Positions 17,693-26,623 are shown, counted from the first letter of the stretch. The stretch: DNA of 64,000 nt from Planctomycetota bacterium (GCA_024230295.1 JAAERN010000147.1:1-64000), one strand, 5' to 3'. Made by a program: numbers and translations. Notes: generated from the letters alone by a model not told the origin.

Positions 17693-19042
17693 TCAAGCCG
17701 CCATAGTATCGGATGAAGCGGCGTCTTCGTGCTGGCATTCTGACTTTGGAGGCGGCCCAATTGACATGGCTATGAGGATCGCTACGAGTGTGGCGGTGTA
17801 TGGCTCGAGCAGAAGCGCGTGGACGGTCCCGAAGAGCAGAAGAACGACGATGGTGGGGCCAAGGCTGCTCATCGCTATCACGCCGATGCCGCGCCGCCAT
17901 GCCCCCCCAGCAGCAGCGATGCCGGTGAGAAGGAGCAATGCCATTCCGGGAACGCCTTGTTCGACAGCGGCTGTGATAAGCGAACAGTGCGGATTCGATG
18001 TGATGAATCCGCGGACTGCGGCACCACGATTCGACGGTCGCTCGGATTCCAGTCGGGCCAGCGATTCGGCAACCGAACCAGCACCGTGGCCGATGATTGG
18101 TCGCTTCCACATCAAGTCCCAGCCAGCATCCCACCACAGCACCCGCATGCCAAACGAGTTGGCTCGGAGATTTGAGGTTGAATCGGAACTGGGTTGCCAC
18201 ACGGCAACGACTTCCTTGGCTGCGCTGTGGACGCGGTATCGGACAGTCTTGCTCCCGAGATATGCGCTTGCGCCAACAACGATCGGAAGCAGCACGAGAA
18301 CGGCTGCGGCCGTCAAGGCGCGAGGGGATCGGCAGGCGATCCACATCCAGCGTCCCAGCAGCAACGAAAGCCCAATGCCGCCAGCGAGCCACGCAGCCCG
18401 GTTGAGGGTGAGCGCGAGGCCGACCGCTGCAAGCAAACAGAGTGTCGTGGCGGCAAGGATGGTTCGCGGCGATCGGCTCGCTCGCGCCAGTGCAAGAGAA
18501 ATCAGGAGGCCGCTGACTGACCAGATTCCTACAGAAGCCGGATACCAATACAGTCCAGGGGACGATCGCCAAGGGCGTTCGCTCGGGCTCTCAATCAGTC
18601 CGATGGCGCCGCCGATCTGGATGAGCGCTTGCGCAGCGACACCAATAGCAATCGGCCAGAGCACCAGCCCGGGTCGATGGAGCGCGGGAAGTACTGCGGG
18701 GATCACAAGCAGGGTCCATGCAGAAGTCAGGTCGGGAGTTGCCGTGGCAGGAGCCCACGCGAGCGATGCCACCGCGAACAACCAAAAGGAACCATAGAAA
18801 AGCAGGGTGGGTCTGGTGGCAAGGAAAGAACCACTGCACATGAGCCGCGGAATGGCTGCGAATGCTGCAATTCCAAAGAGCCACAGACTGATGAGATCGC
18901 CCACTCCGCCGATTGGGGCCAGCCCGCAGGCCAGTACGAGGGCCGGAGCGTGAATGGACCCGCATGCGCGGTTCCAGCGACCCGAAGCGATTTTGAGCAG
19001 TTGTTGTTGCATTCCGGGTACGGGAGTTGTATCACATTGCAT
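17693..19042 (-). CDS. O-antigen ligase family membrane protein
   Basis: 449 residues from ATG 19042 (ATG 19012 is also possible and would remove ten residues). About eleven hydrophobic segments cover nearly the full length. The long periplasmic loop (about 275-345) contains WWDAGWDLMWKRPIIGHGAG and then ITSNPHCSLITAAVEQGVPG, matching the WaaL/Wzy_C signature GxGxG...NxHxxxLxxxxExGxxG. The family transfers or polymerises undecaprenyl-linked glycans. The gene is divergent from the beta-helix gene at 19081 with only 38 bases between start codons, so promoters must overlap. Its stop codon is immediately followed by tRNA-Val without any spacer. Confidence 0.85.
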   Translation of the reverse strand: MQCDTTPVPGMQQQLLKIASGRWNRACGSIHAPALVLACGLAPIGGVGDLISLWLFGIAAFAAIPRLMCSGSFLATRPTLLFYGSFWLFAVASLAWAPATATPDLTSAWTLLVIPAVLPALHRPGLVLWPIAIGVAAQALIQIGGAIGLIESPSERPWRSSPGLYWYPASVGIWSVSGLLISLALARASRSPRTILAATTLCLLAAVGLALTLNRAAWLAGGIGLSLLLGRWMWIACRSPRALTAAAVLVLLPIVVGASAYLGSKTVRYRVHSAAKEVVAVWQPSSDSTSNLRANSFGMRVLWWDAGWDLMWKRPIIGHGAGSVAESLARLESERPSNRGAAVRGFITSNPHCSLITAAVEQGVPGMALLLLTGIAAAGGAWRRGIGVIAMSSLGPTIVVLLLFGTVHALLLEPYTATLVAILIAMSIGPPPKSECQHEDAASSDTMAA

Positions 19043-19080
19043 AGTTGCCGCGTGGCGACGACAAACGAGGGGAATCCATA

Positions 19081-20352
19081 ATGCGATTCAAGATATCTGG
19101 GCTTTTGTGTCTTGCGAGTGTGATCGCTGGCTCTGCTGGGGCAGATGTCATCACTGTGGGGCCTGGCGGAAAGTTTGATTACTCGACCATATCGGCTGCG
19201 ATCGATGCGGCGGGAAACTATGACGAGATCGTCGTGGCGCCAGGCACGTACCACGAATTGGTAAATCCTCACGGGAAGCGCATCGAGATTCGCAGTTCCA
19301 GCGGACCTGCTGTGACTGCAATTGATGGCGGTGACTTTCGCCGCTGTATAGAGTTCACAAAGGGTGAGACCAAAGATACTGTTGTTGAAGGGTTTACTAT
19401 TCGGGATGGCCGCTCCGGAGCCTACCAGCCGGGTGGTGGAATCTATATCAGGGGCGCGTCGCCTCGGATCGTCAACTGCCAGATAGTTCAGTGCTCGGCG
19501 ATGTCGCATCCCTACTATCCCGGGGATGGTGGTGCCGTCTATGTGGACATCGGATTCCCCGCCTTTGAGAATTGCTACTTCGGTCAGTGCGAAGGGAACA
19601 ACGGCGGTGGCCTTTGCCTGGTGAACTTCAGCCAAGTAATCGTACAAGATTGCATATTCGAGGGAAACGCTGCTCAGAAGGGTGGAGGTGTGTACTTGGA
19701 AGACAACTCCAGTGCAACGATGACATCGTGTGAGTTCATCAGCAATAGTGCTTCGTGGTATGGCGGCGGCATCTACATGCTTGACGGATGCGCAGCGACC
19801 CTGATCGATTGTGATATCTCCTCGTGTCAATCACTGATTGGCGGCGGTGGCGTCTTCTGCCAGTGTGGCATTTTGGCGATGGATGGTGGAACCGTCGAAC
19901 TGTGCGAATCTGAAATCGGTGGAGGCGTGAATATCAATTGCGGCTTTGGAACGATCAATAACATGAGCTTTGGGAACAACCTTGCGTCGACGGGCGCAGA
20001 CATCAGGATCGATGGATCGCCACCACCACCCCGTGCACCTATTCAAACCCAAGTGGGAATCGGCGGGACATTCTTCTGCGGCTCGCCCGACCCAATCGAC
20101 GGTCCATACAACGATCTTGGCGGGAATAGTTTCTTCCTCTCATGTACCGACGGCGCGTGCTGCTCTAACGGCATCTGTGCGATTGCAGACGGGGCGATCT
20201 GCGTATCGCTTGGCGGCGAGTTCAAGGGCGTCGGCGTCTTCTGCGAAGACGCCAACTGTCCAGGGGATTGTCCTGGTGACACCAACGGCGACGGCATCGT
20301 TGGTACGGACGACATTCTCACCGTCATTTCGGGATGGGGTCCGTGTCCCTGA
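19081..20352 (+). CDS. Secreted right-handed beta-helix protein with Cys module and dockerin-like terminus
   Basis: 423 residues from ATG 19081; AGGGG at 19068-19072 fixes the start. Residues 1-21 are a signal peptide. The body (about 22-340) opens with DVITVGPGGKFDYSTISAAI and IVVAPGTYHELV, typical of pectate-lyase-like beta-helix proteins, and then repeats GGGIYI/GGGVYLE/GGGLCLV coils of about 22-25 residues. No catalytic residues can be assigned. A Cys-rich stretch follows (ACCSNGICAIADGAICVSLG), then FCEDANCPGDC, and the protein ends with a single calcium loop DTNGDGIVGTDDILTVIS followed by GWGPCP. This last part fits the dockerin-like surface-sorting tails of Phycisphaerae. Probable role: exported polysaccharide-binding or -cleaving protein. 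Confidence 0.85.
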   Translation: MRFKISGLLCLASVIAGSAGADVITVGPGGKFDYSTISAAIDAAGNYDEIVVAPGTYHELVNPHGKRIEIRSSSGPAVTAIDGGDFRRCIEFTKGETKDTVVEGFTIRDGRSGAYQPGGGIYIRGASPRIVNCQIVQCSAMSHPYYPGDGGAVYVDIGFPAFENCYFGQCEGNNGGGLCLVNFSQVIVQDCIFEGNAAQKGGGVYLEDNSSATMTSCEFISNSASWYGGGIYMLDGCAATLIDCDISSCQSLIGGGGVFCQCGILAMDGGTVELCESEIGGGVNINCGFGTINNMSFGNNLASTGADIRIDGSPPPPRAPIQTQVGIGGTFFCGSPDPIDGPYNDLGGNSFFLSCTDGACCSNGICAIADGAICVSLGGEFKGVGVFCEDANCPGDCPGDTNGDGIVGTDDILTVISGWGPCP

Positions 20353-20448
20353 CGCAGCGACACTGAATTGCCAGGCAACTTATCTATTGCAATGGCAACA
20401 ACTTAATAGAACTCTGGCTTCATGGTTTGTTGTGAGCCGGGGCCCATG

Positions 20449-20491
20449 CGACAGGCCCGAGACCGCTTCCCTCGCGGCCTCGGGCCTGTCG
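20449..20491. terminator. Strong hairpin between convergent beta-helix and xerC genes
   Basis: CGACAGGCCCGAG (20449-20461) pairs perfectly with CTCGGGCCTGTCG (20479-20491); inside it CCGC pairs with GCGG. There is no T run on either side, so it is terminator-like rather than a classical terminator. It lies in the 195-base gap between two converging genes. Confidence 0.5.
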
Positions 20492-20547
20492 TTGCATGCT
20501 GGCTGCCGGGCGAACCTGCCAAGGCGGCGAGCGCGATTCTCTCTGGG

Positions 20548-21570
20548 TCAGCCTGCCTCTGCCCTCGGGTGCGATGCGTCGTAGGCCTCCCGCATTCGCT
20601 GGGTCGTCAGATGGGTGTAGACCTGAGTGGTCGAGAGTGATCGGTGCCCCAGCAGTTCCTGGACGGCTCGCAGGTCAGCGCCGTTGTCAAGCAGATGCGT
20701 TGCGAACGAGTGCCGCAGCGTGTGCGGGCTGATGTCCGAGTCAAGTCCGGCGTGGTCGAGATACTTGCTGACCTTGCGCCGAACGGAGCGCGTTGAAATG
20801 CGAGTGCCGTGGCGGTTGATGAAGAGCGGTTCGCCGTTAACCAACTCGTGTCCATGACGCCTCCGCATCGCGATCCAATCCGATATCGCTCGCAGCGCAT
20901 GGGTTCCGAGGGGAACGATCCGTTCGCGGCGCCCCTTGCCGAACACAATGAGCGCCTGTCCGGCCTCATCGACGCTCTCGATATCAATGCCGACGAGTTC
21001 GCTCACGCGAATGCCTGTGGAATAGAGCGTTTCAAGCATGGCTCGGTCGCGGCAACCCAGCAGCGTGTCAGCCTCTGGCGCGGCGAGTAGTCGTTCGACA
21101 TCTTGCACGGAGATGGCTTTCGGAAGCCGGCGGCTTTGCCGCGGCGTTCGAATGACAGTCATTGGATTTCGAGTGATCACGCCAGTGCGGTCGAGCCATT
21201 TATGGAAGGAACGGAGCGTGGCGATCTTCCGAGCCATCGTGGCGGCGCTGTAGTTGCAGTCGGCAAGATTGGCGAGAAAGTTCCGGATCGGTTCGATATC
21301 GCAGGCAAGGATCGTTGCAGTGAGCGTGTGCGGTCCGACTGCGCCAACAACATCGACCTTGTTGATCTGAGCACGTTGCCATGCGGTGGTCTCGGCCTCA
21401 GCGTTGAACTCGATGTTGAGATCGTCGCATGTGTACGCGATGAACTGTCTCAGATCAACGCCGTAGCACTTCGATGTGTACTGGCTGAAATGCCGCTCAT
21501 CGATGAGGTAGTCGAGGAAGGCCTTGATGATGGGGTAGGTGAGTTCGGGGCGTGGTGACTTGGCTGGCAT
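20548..21570 (-). CDS. xerC: Tyrosine recombinase XerC/XerD type
   Basis: 340 residues from ATG 21570; a longer frame to 21861 adds nearly 100 residues without family match. The N-terminal SAM-like core-binding domain (about 10-150) includes YSAATMARKIATLRSFHKWL. The catalytic domain (about 165-335) has STGIRVSELVGI (catalytic Arg), FGKGRRERIVPL (Lys), SPHTLRHSFATHL (His-x-x-Arg), LGHRSLSTTQVYTH (second His and nucleophile Tyr). All six active residues are present. The length fits XerC/D, which resolve chromosome dimers at dif; an integron or phage integrase is less likely since there are no mobile genes near it. The N-terminus carries an extra stretch near residues 70-95 not usual for XerC. 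Confidence 0.92.
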   Translation of the reverse strand: MPAKSPRPELTYPIIKAFLDYLIDERHFSQYTSKCYGVDLRQFIAYTCDDLNIEFNAEAETTAWQRAQINKVDVVGAVGPHTLTATILACDIEPIRNFLANLADCNYSAATMARKIATLRSFHKWLDRTGVITRNPMTVIRTPRQSRRLPKAISVQDVERLLAAPEADTLLGCRDRAMLETLYSTGIRVSELVGIDIESVDEAGQALIVFGKGRRERIVPLGTHALRAISDWIAMRRRHGHELVNGEPLFINRHGTRISTRSVRRKVSKYLDHAGLDSDISPHTLRHSFATHLLDNGADLRAVQELLGHRSLSTTQVYTHLTTQRMREAYDASHPRAEAG

Positions 21571-21712
21571 TGATGAGACTTTCTGGGGGCCGATGAGTAA
21601 GTTCCGGAGCGGATCCGGGAGAGGTTCCGGGGATTCCAGAGAAGCTCGGGAATGGTCCGGGAACAATGACGAGATAATCAGGGATAGATCGGGTTCATTT
21701 CGAAGAACGGCC

Positions 21713-22018
21713 TCATTGGGGGGTCGTGTCCAGATGATGTTGGACGAGGGCCTGATCAAAGGCATCAAGGGGGCAATTCGGGTCGGTTGCAAGCGAGGCC
21801 ACGGTTTCGACGAGGAGGGCCTCATCCCCGCTCTGCCACTGCAACCGCCACGAATGGCCATTCCGCAGGAAGGAAATCTCGTGTCGGTGGGGCTTTGTGG
21901 TCTTTGTGGGGTCCAAGGTCAACTCCTGTGGCGGGGCTTGGTCCAGAACTGACGGGTCGAAGAAAGGCGTTTCCGCTCCAATGCTGGCCGTCAGCGTGGG
22001 GGGCAGGAAGGGGTCCAA
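21713..22018 (-). CDS. Small hypothetical protein
   Basis: Possible 101-residue protein from TTG 22018, between xerC and tRNA-Lys. The N-terminal half is rich in Pro and Thr; the C-terminal half (about 48-98) looks folded, with FLRNGHSWRLQWQSGDEALL followed by a helix and DAFDQALVQHHL. No clear Shine-Dalgarno sequence precedes the TTG, so the start is uncertain. I do not recognise the family. Located 142 bases before the xerC start on the same strand. Confidence 0.5.
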   Translation of the reverse strand: MDPFLPPTLTASIGAETPFFDPSVLDQAPPQELTLDPTKTTKPHRHEISFLRNGHSWRLQWQSGDEALLVETVASLATDPNCPLDAFDQALVQHHLDTTPQ

Positions 22019-22213
22019 GTACGTGGCCGGGGAGCGGACTGTTGAGGCTGCTCCTCGGCGACACCCCCCAAATCGACAGTGATCGGGGTCCTAGGACAAA
22101 GATTCTCGGGCCTTGCTCAACGCGCAGAATCCGCGCGGTCATTCCGGAAATCGGTCCTCATGCCATCCACAGGGCTGATTCAAGACGAGGTCGTGGTAGA
22201 CTGCGGGGCTTCT

Positions 22214-22286
22214 GATCGCGTAGCTCAGTCGGTAGAGCAACCGCCTTTTAAGCGGTAGGTCCTGGGTTCGAGTCCCAGCGCGATCA
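22214..22286 (+). tRNA. tRNA-Lys (anticodon TTT)
   Basis: 73-base cloverleaf: acceptor GATCGCG pairs with CGCGATC, D arm AGCTCAGTCGGTAGAGC, anticodon stem ACCGC/GCGGT with loop CTTTTAA giving UUU, and T arm TGGGTTCGAGTCCCA. Discriminator A; CCA not encoded. The opposite-strand frame over this region is a by-product of the tRNA. Confidence 0.97.
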
Positions 22287-22310
22287 TCCCCGCACGTTGC
22301 AGGGGGCTGT

Positions 22311-22334
22311 GGAAGCGAGGAAGCGAGGAAGCGT
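22311..22334 (+). repeat. Three tandem copies of GGAAGCGA over the SNF2 ribosome binding site
   Basis: GGAAGCGA at 22311-22318 and 22319-22326, then GGAAGCGT at 22327-22334. Each copy carries a Shine-Dalgarno-like GGA(A)G. The TTG start overlaps the end of the third copy. A copy number change would move the spacing between sites but keep at least one site near the start. Confidence 0.7.
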
Positions 22335-25300
22335 TGGCCCATATTCTTCACGCAACCTTTACCGCCAGACGCCTTCATGTCTGGGCTGAATCTATTGATC
22401 GGTGGCGATTGATGGCGAGCGGTGGCGATCCTCGATCGACCGTCGAGGCGCCTGATGAACCGCTGCCTTGGCATCCCTATGGCGCGCGGCGCAGTGAGTT
22501 CATAGAGAGCCTCGGCCGCGCCGCTGTGATTGGTGTCGATGGTGAGTGCGCGGTCCGCATGCCCCGTGATCTTCTGGGTCCGTACCCGAGCGATCGATTA
22601 GCGGCATCGGTCGGCGGCGTTGATCGCACCGGCGAACCGTGGCTCGCCCGCTTTCGGGTTGCCACGCGTAGTTTTGCCCCTGTCGATGGTTTGAGATTCC
22701 TTCTTGCGGTCAAGTCCCGCGATCTTCGGTTGGAGGAAGAGCCCGGGCATGATCTCTTGTTCTGGGCGGACGTCGCCGCGCTCGTGGCCGAGCGGTGCGA
22801 GTGCCAACGGTTCGTACCTTCACTCAGGCAGGATGGCGACGGTAGCCTTCGCGCGTTCTGGCGACCATGGTTGCAGGATGAAGAGGCCACCGAACAACTC
22901 ACAATGCTGCTGAGCGCCATGCCTCCGGTTGCGAGGGGCGTGGATGATGACCTCGGTGACATGGCATGGCCACGCCTTGAAGCTGCGCTGGAAGCCATGA
23001 CCGACGATCTTGTTCGGACCATGCTTCGTCGCGAAGATTTCATCGATGCCATCGATGGTCGAGACGCCGCAGATCCGCATGTACTTTGGCTGGCAGGGCT
23101 GCTGGACGGCACACAACTCCTCACCTTGGAAGGCGACTCGACCGTCAAGATCATTCGCTCTGCTCGCGCATGGATCTCGCGCCTCGACGACTTTGCGCTC
23201 GGCCAGAGCCTGCGTCTGCGACTCGATCTCGTACCGCCAGCGATAGAGGGTGAGCCGTGGTCGCTGAGCATCGGCCTTGCTGCGACCGACGACACCACCC
23301 TGTACGTCACGGCTGAAGATGTCTGGAAGGCCACGCCGCAAGCCGCGCAACTTGCTGGCGAGAGCGATCCGCAGGATGTGCTCCTGACCGAACTCGGTCG
23401 GGCGGCTCAGTTGTGGCCTGCGCTTGAACCGCTTCTCAGCGAGGCGATGCCGGGCCAGATCAATCTTTCAACGATCGAGGCATGGTCACTGCTCGGCGAG
23501 TTCCGTCCGTTGCTGGAAGAGTCGGGCTGCATCGTCGCCGTTCCATCGTGGTGGGGTGGTCAGCAGAACACGATTGGTTTGCGAATGATCATCGAGAGTG
23601 GTGGCTTCGATGAATTGGACGGACCGCCTCGTGGCATGGCCTCATCCATCCGATACCGATGGCAGGTTGCCGTCGGTGATCAACCGTTGTCGTTGGAGTC
23701 GCTTCGGCGACTTCGAGACCAGCGCTCACCGCTGGTGCAGGTGGATGGACGATGGATCGAAGTCGATCAGACCCAACTCGCCAAGGCCATTGACCTGCTG
23801 GAGCGGCAGGACGAAACCGAAACGACACTTCTCGACGCGATGCGCGTAGCATCAGAAGGAGTGGAAGAAGAGACCGGTCTCACAGTTTTGGGTGTGGAGG
23901 CCGAAGGGTGGGTCGAGTCGCTCCTCAATGGTCCGGATGAGGGAGCAGTCCAGGACCTTCCACAGCCGGACCGATTCGAGGGGATGCTGCGACCCTATCA
24001 ACGTGTCGGTTTGAATTGGCTCGGTTTTCTCGACCGGTGTGGACTCGGCGGCTGTCTGGCGGACGACATGGGCCTCGGCAAGACCGTGCAACTCATCGCG
24101 CTGCTACAGCACGAGCGTGCGAACGATGGTGTTGTTGGACCAACGCTGCTTGTTGTACCGACTTCCGTCGTGGGCAACTGGACCCGCGAACTCGATCGCT
24201 TTGCGCCGGAACTCACGTGGCACGTGCAGCACGGCCCCGATCGACCCGTGGGAGAGGCGTTCCGCTCCAAGGCCGCCAACGTCGATGTCACGATTACGAC
24301 CTACGCTCTCGTGGCCCGAGACACCGAAACGCTCGGTGGTGTGCCGTGGCACCGCGTCGTCCTTGACGAAGCGCAGTACATCAAGAATCCGCCGACCAAG
24401 CAGGCGCAGGCCATCAGGGGGATCAATGCGGACCGCCGCATTGCGCTGACAGGCACGCCTGTCGAGAATCGGTTGAGTGAGTTGTGGTCAATCATGGAGT
24501 TCTGCAACCCGGGCTTCCTCGGAACGGCTCCGGACTTCCGCCGCCGATTTGCTCGACCCATCGAGCGCCATCGCGATGCAGATGCTGCTTCGTCGCTGCG
24601 AGGACTCGTACAGCCATTCGTACTTCGCAGGCTGAAGACCGACCGCAATGTCATTGACGATCTTCCGGAGTGTGTCGAAACTCGAGAGTTTGCGACGTTG
24701 ACCACTGAGCAGGCGACGCTCTATCAGAGCGTTGTTGATTCAATGATCGGCCAAGTCGATCGCACCGAAGGCATTCAGCGTCGCGGTCTTATTCTGGCGA
24801 TGCTCGCGAAACTCAAGCAAATCTGCGATCACCCCGAACTCTCCGTGTCTGGAGACGATGTTGTGGTTGCGGCAGGAAAGGGCGAGTCGCTCAGGCGCCT
24901 CTCGGAGCGATCCGGTAAGTCGCGACGACTCATGACCCTGCTTGAAGAAGTGCTCGCGACCGGCGAGCGGGCATTGGTGTTCACGCAGTACCGCAGAATG
25001 GGCAAGCTTCTGTCGGCCATGATCGAACACGATCTCGGCTGCCGATCACTGTTCTTGCATGGCGGCACGCCGATGAAGAAACGCCAGGAAATGATTGACG
25101 AGTTTCAATCGCCCGAGGGCGAAACGCCAATCTTCGTTCTCTCCTTGAAGGCTGGTGGTCTCGGTCTCAACCTTACAGCGGCCAATCATGTATTCCACTT
25201 CGATCGGTGGTGGAATCCAGCCGTGGAGCGTCAGGCGACGGATCGGGCCTTCCGAATCGGCCAAACGCGAACGGTTCATGTACACAAGTTTGTGTGTATG

Positions 25301-25459
25301 GGTACGCTTGAGGAACGGATCGACCGGATGATTGAAGAGAAGACACAACTTGCTGAGCAGATCATTGGTACTGGCGACTCGTGGCTCACCGAAATGGATA
25401 CCCGAGAGTTGCGAGATCTGCTTCTGCTTCGAGGCAACGCCATGGAGGTAGAGGTATGA
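22334..25459 (+). CDS. SNF2-family helicase with SNF2-associated N-terminal domain
   Basis: 1041 residues; the TTG 22334 start follows tandem GGAAGCGA sites. The N-terminal half (about 1-500) is the SNF2-associated (DUF3670-like) region found in bacterial HepA/RapA-like proteins. The helicase core starts with LRPYQRVGLNWL near residue 555, then Walker A DDMGLGKTVQLIALL (about 577), the DEAQ box (LDEAQYIKNP), LTGTPVENRLSELWSI, and C-terminal motifs RALVFTQYRRMGK, LSLKAGGLGLNLTAAN and RAFRIGQTRTVHVHKF. The last is the classic SNF2 motif VI region. It should translocate on double-stranded DNA with ATP. It overlaps the next gene by four bases, an arrangement seen in bacteria pairing this helicase with a SWIM-finger protein. 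Confidence 0.94.
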   Translation: MAHILHATFTARRLHVWAESIDRWRLMASGGDPRSTVEAPDEPLPWHPYGARRSEFIESLGRAAVIGVDGECAVRMPRDLLGPYPSDRLAASVGGVDRTGEPWLARFRVATRSFAPVDGLRFLLAVKSRDLRLEEEPGHDLLFWADVAALVAERCECQRFVPSLRQDGDGSLRAFWRPWLQDEEATEQLTMLLSAMPPVARGVDDDLGDMAWPRLEAALEAMTDDLVRTMLRREDFIDAIDGRDAADPHVLWLAGLLDGTQLLTLEGDSTVKIIRSARAWISRLDDFALGQSLRLRLDLVPPAIEGEPWSLSIGLAATDDTTLYVTAEDVWKATPQAAQLAGESDPQDVLLTELGRAAQLWPALEPLLSEAMPGQINLSTIEAWSLLGEFRPLLEESGCIVAVPSWWGGQQNTIGLRMIIESGGFDELDGPPRGMASSIRYRWQVAVGDQPLSLESLRRLRDQRSPLVQVDGRWIEVDQTQLAKAIDLLERQDETETTLLDAMRVASEGVEEETGLTVLGVEAEGWVESLLNGPDEGAVQDLPQPDRFEGMLRPYQRVGLNWLGFLDRCGLGGCLADDMGLGKTVQLIALLQHERANDGVVGPTLLVVPTSVVGNWTRELDRFAPELTWHVQHGPDRPVGEAFRSKAANVDVTITTYALVARDTETLGGVPWHRVVLDEAQYIKNPPTKQAQAIRGINADRRIALTGTPVENRLSELWSIMEFCNPGFLGTAPDFRRRFARPIERHRDADAASSLRGLVQPFVLRRLKTDRNVIDDLPECVETREFATLTTEQATLYQSVVDSMIGQVDRTEGIQRRGLILAMLAKLKQICDHPELSVSGDDVVVAAGKGESLRRLSERSGKSRRLMTLLEEVLATGERALVFTQYRRMGKLLSAMIEHDLGCRSLFLHGGTPMKKRQEMIDEFQSPEGETPIFVLSLKAGGLGLNLTAANHVFHFDRWWNPAVERQATDRAFRIGQTRTVHVHKFVCMGTLEERIDRMIEEKTQLAEQIIGTGDSWLTEMDTRELRDLLLLRGNAMEVEV

Positions 25460-26340
25460 GCCGTGCAGACCTCTCAAGCAAGGCGCCCAGGCCCTCTCGT
25501 AGGCGCGGCGGCCGTATTCGCCTGAAGATTGAGGAGCAGCAACTCCGCGAGGCGCCTGTAAGTCAAATGTGGTTGACGACGATTGAGTCAATCGTCGGCA
25601 CCAAATCGATGCACGATGGATTACTTGCTGCGCAGGACGGCGCCGTTCGTTCCCTCAGAGTCGAGTGCGGCGTTATTTCCGGGCCAGTTCAGGCGGATGC
25701 CGAGACGTCCCTTCCAGTGCGCATCGAGCTCTCGACAATTGATGAGGCTGGATGGCAGCGTCTTGTCGAAGCAATGGCCTGCGAAGCGATCTGGGCGGCC
25801 AAACTTCTGGAGGGTGAGATTCCGACAGGTCTGGGTGATCTCTTCCGGGGCTGCGGCACGCCGCTGCTGCCGGAGCCCGAACTTATTCGGACCGAAATTG
25901 AGCGGGGCGGCCGTCGAGACGCATGGCGAATCGCAGCGCTTGGCTGGATTGCGTCCGAGCGTTTCTTCCGTGATCCGCTTGCCATACTTGCCGTTCGCGG
26001 ATTGCCGTGCGGTGATCTTGTGGAACGAATCAGCCACCATCGTGCGCTGCGGACACAGGGAGAGACCGTAGCGCATCCACCGGTTGTTCTGGATCCGGCT
26101 GTGGCGGCGGGTCCGCCTCTTGCCGACTGTCTGGAGACGTGGTGGCGTCCGCACAGCCATGTCCATGACTTGGAACGCGCTGCGCACGCGTCCCACGCGC
26201 TGCTTCGCAGGCTTGGGGCATCGACGCTTGAAGGGAAGTTCCCGATGAGCGGCTTGCTTGCGACCATTTACGATGAGGCGGCGGCGGAGGCAGCTCGGCT
26301 GCTCGACGCCCCGCTGGGCGAAGAAGACGCATCCGACTGA
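25456..26340 (+). CDS. SWIM zinc-finger-family protein without the zinc ligands (SNF2 partner)
   Basis: 294 residues from ATG 25456, overlapping the helicase stop (ATGA). The family, usually named SWIM zinc finger protein and placed beside SNF2 helicases, has this layout: basic N-terminus, WW/MW-LxTIE opening, a strand-rich middle and then CxCx(n)CxH. Here MWLTTIESIVG, LRVECGVISGPVQ, RIELSTIDEAGWQRLVEAM and AAKLLEGEIP follow the family closely. In the segment where the ligands should be (about 146-160) the protein reads IRTEIERGGRRDAWRIAALG, without a single Cys or His. Downstream FRDPLAILAVRGL again matches the family (xRDPFxxxxLRG). So the finger has been replaced, while flanks are kept. 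Role: probable partner of the helicase, perhaps no longer DNA-binding by zinc. Confidence 0.75.
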   Translation: MSRADLSSKAPRPSRRRGGRIRLKIEEQQLREAPVSQMWLTTIESIVGTKSMHDGLLAAQDGAVRSLRVECGVISGPVQADAETSLPVRIELSTIDEAGWQRLVEAMACEAIWAAKLLEGEIPTGLGDLFRGCGTPLLPEPELIRTEIERGGRRDAWRIAALGWIASERFFRDPLAILAVRGLPCGDLVERISHHRALRTQGETVAHPPVVLDPAVAAGPPLADCLETWWRPHSHVHDLERAAHASHALLRRLGASTLEGKFPMSGLLATIYDEAAAEAARLLDAPLGEEDASD

Positions 26341-26420
26341 ATTTGCAGGTGTGCTCAAGCGGTCGCTCGATCGTGCCGACATCGCTGCTGGTGGCTCTGA
26401 GAGGCCCCGAGGAGTGTGTC

Positions 26421-26597
26421 ATGAATCACCCAATACCCAAGGGCGTGGATGCCGTTGCTCAGGCCAGAATGGCCTTGCGGCAGATGGAACTCGCGATTCG
26501 TCGGGCGAGGTTTGACCGCAAGGACGTGCCGACTCCGCCGGGAGAAGGCAAGGCTAGGCCATTATCGTCCCCGCCGAAACTTCGCCGGACCGGATGA
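26421..26597 (+). CDS. Small basic hypothetical protein
   Basis: 58 residues, starting at ATG 26421 with AGGAG at 26410-26414. The product has a helix rich in Ala, Arg and Met (AQARMALRQMELAIRRARF) and a Pro/Lys-rich tail. It lies between the SNF2 partner gene and thpR on the same strand, with 80 and 26 bases either side. I do not recognise it. The good ribosome binding site and strand conformity support it being real. Confidence 0.5.
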   Translation: MNHPIPKGVDAVAQARMALRQMELAIRRARFDRKDVPTPPGEGKARPLSSPPKLRRTG

Positions 26598-26623
26598 GTG
26601 CCGCGCTCGCGTAGGCTGCCTGT

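Noticed and set aside
20548-21570. XerC-like gene as a mobile integrase
   Set aside because: No att repeats, excisionase or phage genes near; tRNA-Lys is 640 bases away and intact without a duplicated 3' end. Housekeeping Xer is more likely.
22139-22474. 111-codon minus-strand frame including GTRTQDLPLKRR
   Set aside because: This sequence is the well-known by-product of reading a tRNA gene in antisense; tRNA-Lys lies there.
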